In this document: in pieces, positions 48,799 to 51,977 of the stretch
Layout of the letters: each line of letters opens with the position of its first letter
Numbering within the stretch: position 1 is the first letter of the stretch
Origin: CAJXZP01 sp049606935
GTDB lineage: Bacteria > Bacteroidota > Bacteroidia > Flavobacteriales_G > Salibacteraceae
Assembly: GCA_049606935.1 (NCBI GenBank)
Contig: JBMYWA010000007.1
Span: 1 to 51,977 of the forward strand
DNA length: 51,977 nt
Reading direction: 5' to 3'
Notes under the pieces: generated by a model
The model's database searches: none
What the model was told of the DNA's origin: nothing
What the model saw: only the letters and a program-made list of their open reading frames with translations
Made by a program: the position numbers and the translations under genes

Positions 48799-51700
48799 AT
48801 GTTTGGTTCTCTAGTAAACACCATTAAAAAAATTATCGGGAATAAGTCCGAGAAAGATATTAAAGCAATTAATCATTTGGTGATTGCTATTAATGAGGAA
48901 TACAAAAAATTGAGTAGTATTTCGAACGATGATTTACGTCAAAAAACCAAAGATTTTCAGAAAACCATTCAGGATAGTATTTCTTCTCAAAACGAACAAA
49001 TTGCTAGCCTTAAAGAGAAAGCAGAGAGCGAGTCTACAACTGTTTTAGAAAAGGAAAAGCTTTATGATCAAATTGATAAACTAGATAAAGAAATAACAGG
49101 GTTAATTGAAAACACACTAAATGATTTACTTCCTGAGGCATTTGCTGTTTTTAAAGAAACCGCTAGAAGATTTACGGAAAACACATCTGTGGAAGTAACT
49201 GCCACTGACAATGACAAAGAAATAGCTAGCCATAAAGCCAATGTTACCATTGTTGGCGATAAATCGGTTTGGGCAAATACATGGGATGCTGCCGGTACTC
49301 CAGTAACCTGGGATATGATTCATTATGATGTGCAGTTAATTGGTGGAATTGTTTTACATCAAGGTAAAATTGCGGAAATGATGACTGGTGAGGGTAAAAC
49401 CTTAGTGGGAACATTACCCATGTATTTGAATGCATTATCGGGTAGAGGGGTTCATTTGGTTACAGTGAATGATTACCTAGCAAAACGTGATAGTGAATGG
49501 ATGGCCCCAATGTTTGAGTTCCATGGTTTGTCCATTGCATGTATTGATAAGACTAGACCTAACTCTCCGGAAAGAAAGGCTGCGTATGCCGCAGATATTA
49601 CCTACGGAACAAATAATGAATTTGGGTTTGATTATTTACGTGATAATATGGCTAGTACGGTGGCTGAATTAGTTCAACCACCTCACAATTATGCTATTGT
49701 AGATGAGGTAGATTCTGTATTGATTGATGAGGCGAGAACGCCATTGATTATTTCTGGTCCGACTCCAAAAGGAGATGTGCATCACTTTGATGAGTTGAAG
49801 CCCAAAATTGAATTGCTTGTTGCAGAACAAAAGAAATTAGTGAATGGGTTATTTACGGAAGCCAAAAGAAAATTGGCTGCTGATGAAAATTCACACCCAG
49901 ACAAAAAAGAGAGAGCAAACATAATTGAAGAAGGTAAGTTAGCCTTGTTTAGATGTTACAGAGGGCTTCCAAAAAGCAAATCATTAATTAAATTCTTGAG
50001 TGAACCAGGAATGAAATTAATGCTTCAAGAAACAGAAAATTTCTATTTACAAGATCAGGGTAAAAATATGCACATTGTGGATGATGCACTGTTCTTTGTA
50101 ATTGAAGAAAAAAACAATAGTGTTGACTTAACCGATAAAGGACTTGAGTTAATTTCAAAATCGGTAGAGAATAAAGAATTCTTCTTGATGCCAGATTTGT
50201 CTAGTTTACTTTCAAGTATAGATGAGTCTGACGCCTCTGAAAGCGAGAAATTAGAGAAAAAGGAAGCGGTTATGGATGATTACACCATCAAAACCGAAAG
50301 ACTTCATACCATTGATAAATTATTGAAGGCCTACTGTATGTTCGAAAAGGATGTGGAGTATGTTTTAATGGACAATCAAGTAAAGATTGTAGATGAGCAG
50401 ACTGGTCGTATTATGGATGGCCGTAGGTACTCAGATGGTTTACACCAAGCAATTGAGGCTAAAGAGAAAGTGAAAATTGAAGCTTCTACGCAAACGTACG
50501 CTACGGTTACACTTCAAAATTATTTCCGTATGTACAATAAATTGTCAGGAATGACAGGTACTGCAGAAACGGAAGCTGGCGAGTTTTGGGAGATATACAA
50601 ATTAGATGTTGTTGTCATTCCGACTAATAGACCTCTTTTAAGAGATGATAAAGAAGACTTAGTTTATAAAACGGCTCGTGAAAAATACAATGCAGTAATT
50701 GATGAGGTGGTAAAACTTAGAGATCAAGGAAGACCTGTTTTAGTGGGTACTACTTCGGTTGAGGTTTCTGAGCTATTAGGTCGTATGCTAAATATGCGTA
50801 AAGTAGAGCATCAAGTATTGAATGCAAAACTTCATCAAAAGGAAGCAGAAGTAGTTCAACACGCTGGTGAACCAGGAACGGTTACTATTGCAACCAACAT
50901 GGCAGGACGTGGTACCGATATTAAATTAACTCAATCTACTAAGGATGCAGGAGGTTTGGCCATTATTGGAACAGAACGTCATGAGTCTAGACGTATTGAC
51001 CGTCAGTTAAGAGGTCGATCTGGTCGTCAAGGTGACCCGGGTTCATCTCAGTTTTTTGTATCTCTTGAAGACAATTTGATGCGTCTTTTTGGCTCGGAAA
51101 GAATTGCTAAAATGATGGATAGAATGGGCCATGAAGAAGGGGAGGCCATTCAGCATAAAATGATTAGTAACTCTATTGAGAGAGCACAGAAAAAAGTAGA
51201 GGAAAACAACTTTGGTATTCGTAAAAACCTACTAGAGTACGATGATGTAATGAACAAGCAACGTGAGGTGATCTACAAACGTAGAAGAAATGCACTTTAC
51301 GGTACTCGTTTAAAAATTGATATTGCCAATTCAATATTTGATAATATTGAAAGTATGGTAATTGATTATTCTAATACCAAAGACTATAACGGATTTAAAT
51401 TAGAGGCTTTAGCTACTTTACATGTAGATATTCCGGTAACTGAAACGGAGTTTTTAAATAACAAGAAAGAAGATGTAATTGAGAAAGTATATGAAGCTAC
51501 TTTAAGCAGTTATTTTTCTCGTCATAAAGAAATGGCTACTAAGGCATTTCCTGTAATAAAGAATGTATTTGAAGATCCTAATGCGCATTATGAAAATATT
51601 GTAGTTCCATTTACGGATGGTAAAAAATCCATGCAAGTAGTGGCTAATCTAGAGAAATCGTACAATTCAGAAGGTTTAGAATTAATAGACTCTTTAGAGA

Positions 51701-51977
51701 AAGGTGTTTCTTTGGCTATGATTGACCAATATTGGAAAGAGCATTTGCGTGCAATGGATGATTTACGTCAATCTGTACGAAATGCCGTTTACGAGCAAAA
51801 AGATCCATTATTAATTTACAAATTTGAGTCTTTCAAGTTATTTAAAGAAATGGTTGGTCAGATTGGTAGAGAAGGAGTTTCATTCCTTGTTAAAGCTAAT
51901 TTACCGCAGCAAGAAAACACTCAAGTTCAAGCAGCTCCGGCTCCAAGAATAAAGGTAAAGCAATTGCAAGAAAGAAA
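48799..51977 (+). CDS. secA: Preprotein translocase ATPase SecA, C-terminus cut by window edge
   Basis: SecA is the motor that drives proteins through SecYEG. ATG 48799 (MFGSLVNTIKKIIG) gives 1059 codons still open at the window end. Walker A MTGEGKT is at residues 195-201, and VDEVDSVLIDEARTPL (DEAD-like motif II) is near 303. The preprotein-binding region precedes SGMTGTAETE, and ATNMAGRGTDIKL and GRSGRQGDPGSS form motifs V and VI. The helical scaffold with MIDQYWKEHLRAMDDLR lies near 975. Compared with enterobacterial SecA there are extra segments, notably about 85-105 and an acidic loop near 475-490. It is the only gene after the leader. Confidence 0.96.
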   Translation, partial: MFGSLVNTIKKIIGNKSEKDIKAINHLVIAINEEYKKLSSISNDDLRQKTKDFQKTIQDSISSQNEQIASLKEKAESESTTVLEKEKLYDQIDKLDKEITGLIENTLNDLLPEAFAVFKETARRFTENTSVEVTATDNDKEIASHKANVTIVGDKSVWANTWDAAGTPVTWDMIHYDVQLIGGIVLHQGKIAEMMTGEGKTLVGTLPMYLNALSGRGVHLVTVNDYLAKRDSEWMAPMFEFHGLSIACIDKTRPNSPERKAAYAADITYGTNNEFGFDYLRDNMASTVAELVQPPHNYAIVDEVDSVLIDEARTPLIISGPTPKGDVHHFDELKPKIELLVAEQKKLVNGLFTEAKRKLAADENSHPDKKERANIIEEGKLALFRCYRGLPKSKSLIKFLSEPGMKLMLQETENFYLQDQGKNMHIVDDALFFVIEEKNNSVDLTDKGLELISKSVENKEFFLMPDLSSLLSSIDESDASESEKLEKKEAVMDDYTIKTERLHTIDKLLKAYCMFEKDVEYVLMDNQVKIVDEQTGRIMDGRRYSDGLHQAIEAKEKVKIEASTQTYATVTLQNYFRMYNKLSGMTGTAETEAGEFWEIYKLDVVVIPTNRPLLRDDKEDLVYKTAREKYNAVIDEVVKLRDQGRPVLVGTTSVEVSELLGRMLNMRKVEHQVLNAKLHQKEAEVVQHAGEPGTVTIATNMAGRGTDIKLTQSTKDAGGLAIIGTERHESRRIDRQLRGRSGRQGDPGSSQFFVSLEDNLMRLFGSERIAKMMDRMGHEEGEAIQHKMISNSIERAQKKVEENNFGIRKNLLEYDDVMNKQREVIYKRRRNALYGTRLKIDIANSIFDNIESMVIDYSNTKDYNGFKLEALATLHVDIPVTETEFLNNKKEDVIEKVYEATLSSYFSRHKEMATKAFPVIKNVFEDPNAHYENIVVPFTDGKKSMQVVANLEKSYNSEGLELIDSLEKGVSLAMIDQYWKEHLRAMDDLRQSVRNAVYEQKDPLLIYKFESFKLFKEMVGQIGREGVSFLVKANLPQQENTQVQAAPAPRIKVKQLQER

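Noticed and set aside
1..51977. tRNA, rRNA, CRISPR arrays, insertion sequences, prophage, integrase or toxin-antitoxin genes.
   Set aside because: None seen: no cloverleaf-like segments recognised by eye, no regularly spaced repeats, no transposase or integrase motifs. A tRNA or Rfam scan would be needed to exclude small RNAs.

Overview
The window is a low-GC chromosomal segment of a member of the Bacteroidota, most likely class Flavobacteriia. The reasons are: gene starts without Shine-Dalgarno sequences; many copies of the Bacteroidota -7 promoter element TAnnTTTG just upstream of genes; and gene neighbourhoods and families typical of that class (tandem OmpH/Skp after BamA, DUF6089 and DUF4292 proteins, a DAHP synthase/chorismate mutase fusion, a short LID-less adenylate kinase). 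I see no phage, insertion sequence, CRISPR, rRNA or tRNA. This is core genome, with about 46 genes packed closely.

Layout. 1-2551 (minus): purine genes amn (cut by the window edge), purE and purK. 2641-7271 (plus): hpt, adk, obg, mgtE and a 2-hydroxyacid dehydrogenase. 7277-10365 (minus): a large M48 peptidase followed by an outer-membrane protein. 10504-17808 (plus): glycosyltransferase, sugar nucleotidyltransferase, TPR lipoprotein, DUF4292 lipoprotein, EnvC-like protein, tatA, gatA. 17895-19949: ADP-forming acyl-CoA synthetase. 19946-21439 (minus): pdxJ and an alpha/beta hydrolase. 21512-32054 (plus): an outer-membrane assembly block with a CBS protein, a one-POTRA Omp85 protein, nadK, three tandem DUF6089 proteins, uppS, bamA and two OmpH/Skp chaperones. 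It is followed by murI, and by a gamma-carbonic-anhydrase-like gene on the minus strand. 33490-36927: an Nfu-type Fe-S protein, a MORN-repeat lipoprotein and dnaG. 37047-40159: an ECF sigma factor, a protein that appears to join a cytoplasmic anti-sigma-like segment, one membrane helix and a beta-barrel, and a PKD lipoprotein. 40143-46628: recJ, a DUF819 membrane protein, DAHP synthase/chorismate mutase, a dienelactone-hydrolase-like protein and a quinone oxidoreductase. 46821-51977: glycerophosphodiesterase, cobalamin adenosyltransferase, a DUF2795 protein and secA (cut by the window edge).

The theme is cell-envelope construction. Lipid carrier synthesis (UppS), outer-membrane protein insertion (BamA, a second Omp85 and the OmpH/Skp chaperones), export (TatA, SecA), peptidoglycan supply and division (MurI, EnvC) and envelope sensing (ECF module) are spread through the window among nucleotide and cofactor housekeeping genes.

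The most interesting signals are regulatory. (1) TAnnTTTG lies 16-19 nt before many start codons, which implies very short uniform leaders. (2) In a second group (dnaG, recJ, nadK, DAHP synthase) it lies only 5-7 nt before the start, which implies leaderless mRNAs. (3) A short hydrophobic ORF plus a hairpin precede secA, resembling a secretion-monitor leader. (4) An ECF sigma gene overlaps a gene for an inner-membrane-to-outer-membrane fusion protein. (5) Several small intergenic RNA or peptide candidates are present. All are inferred from sequence alone.
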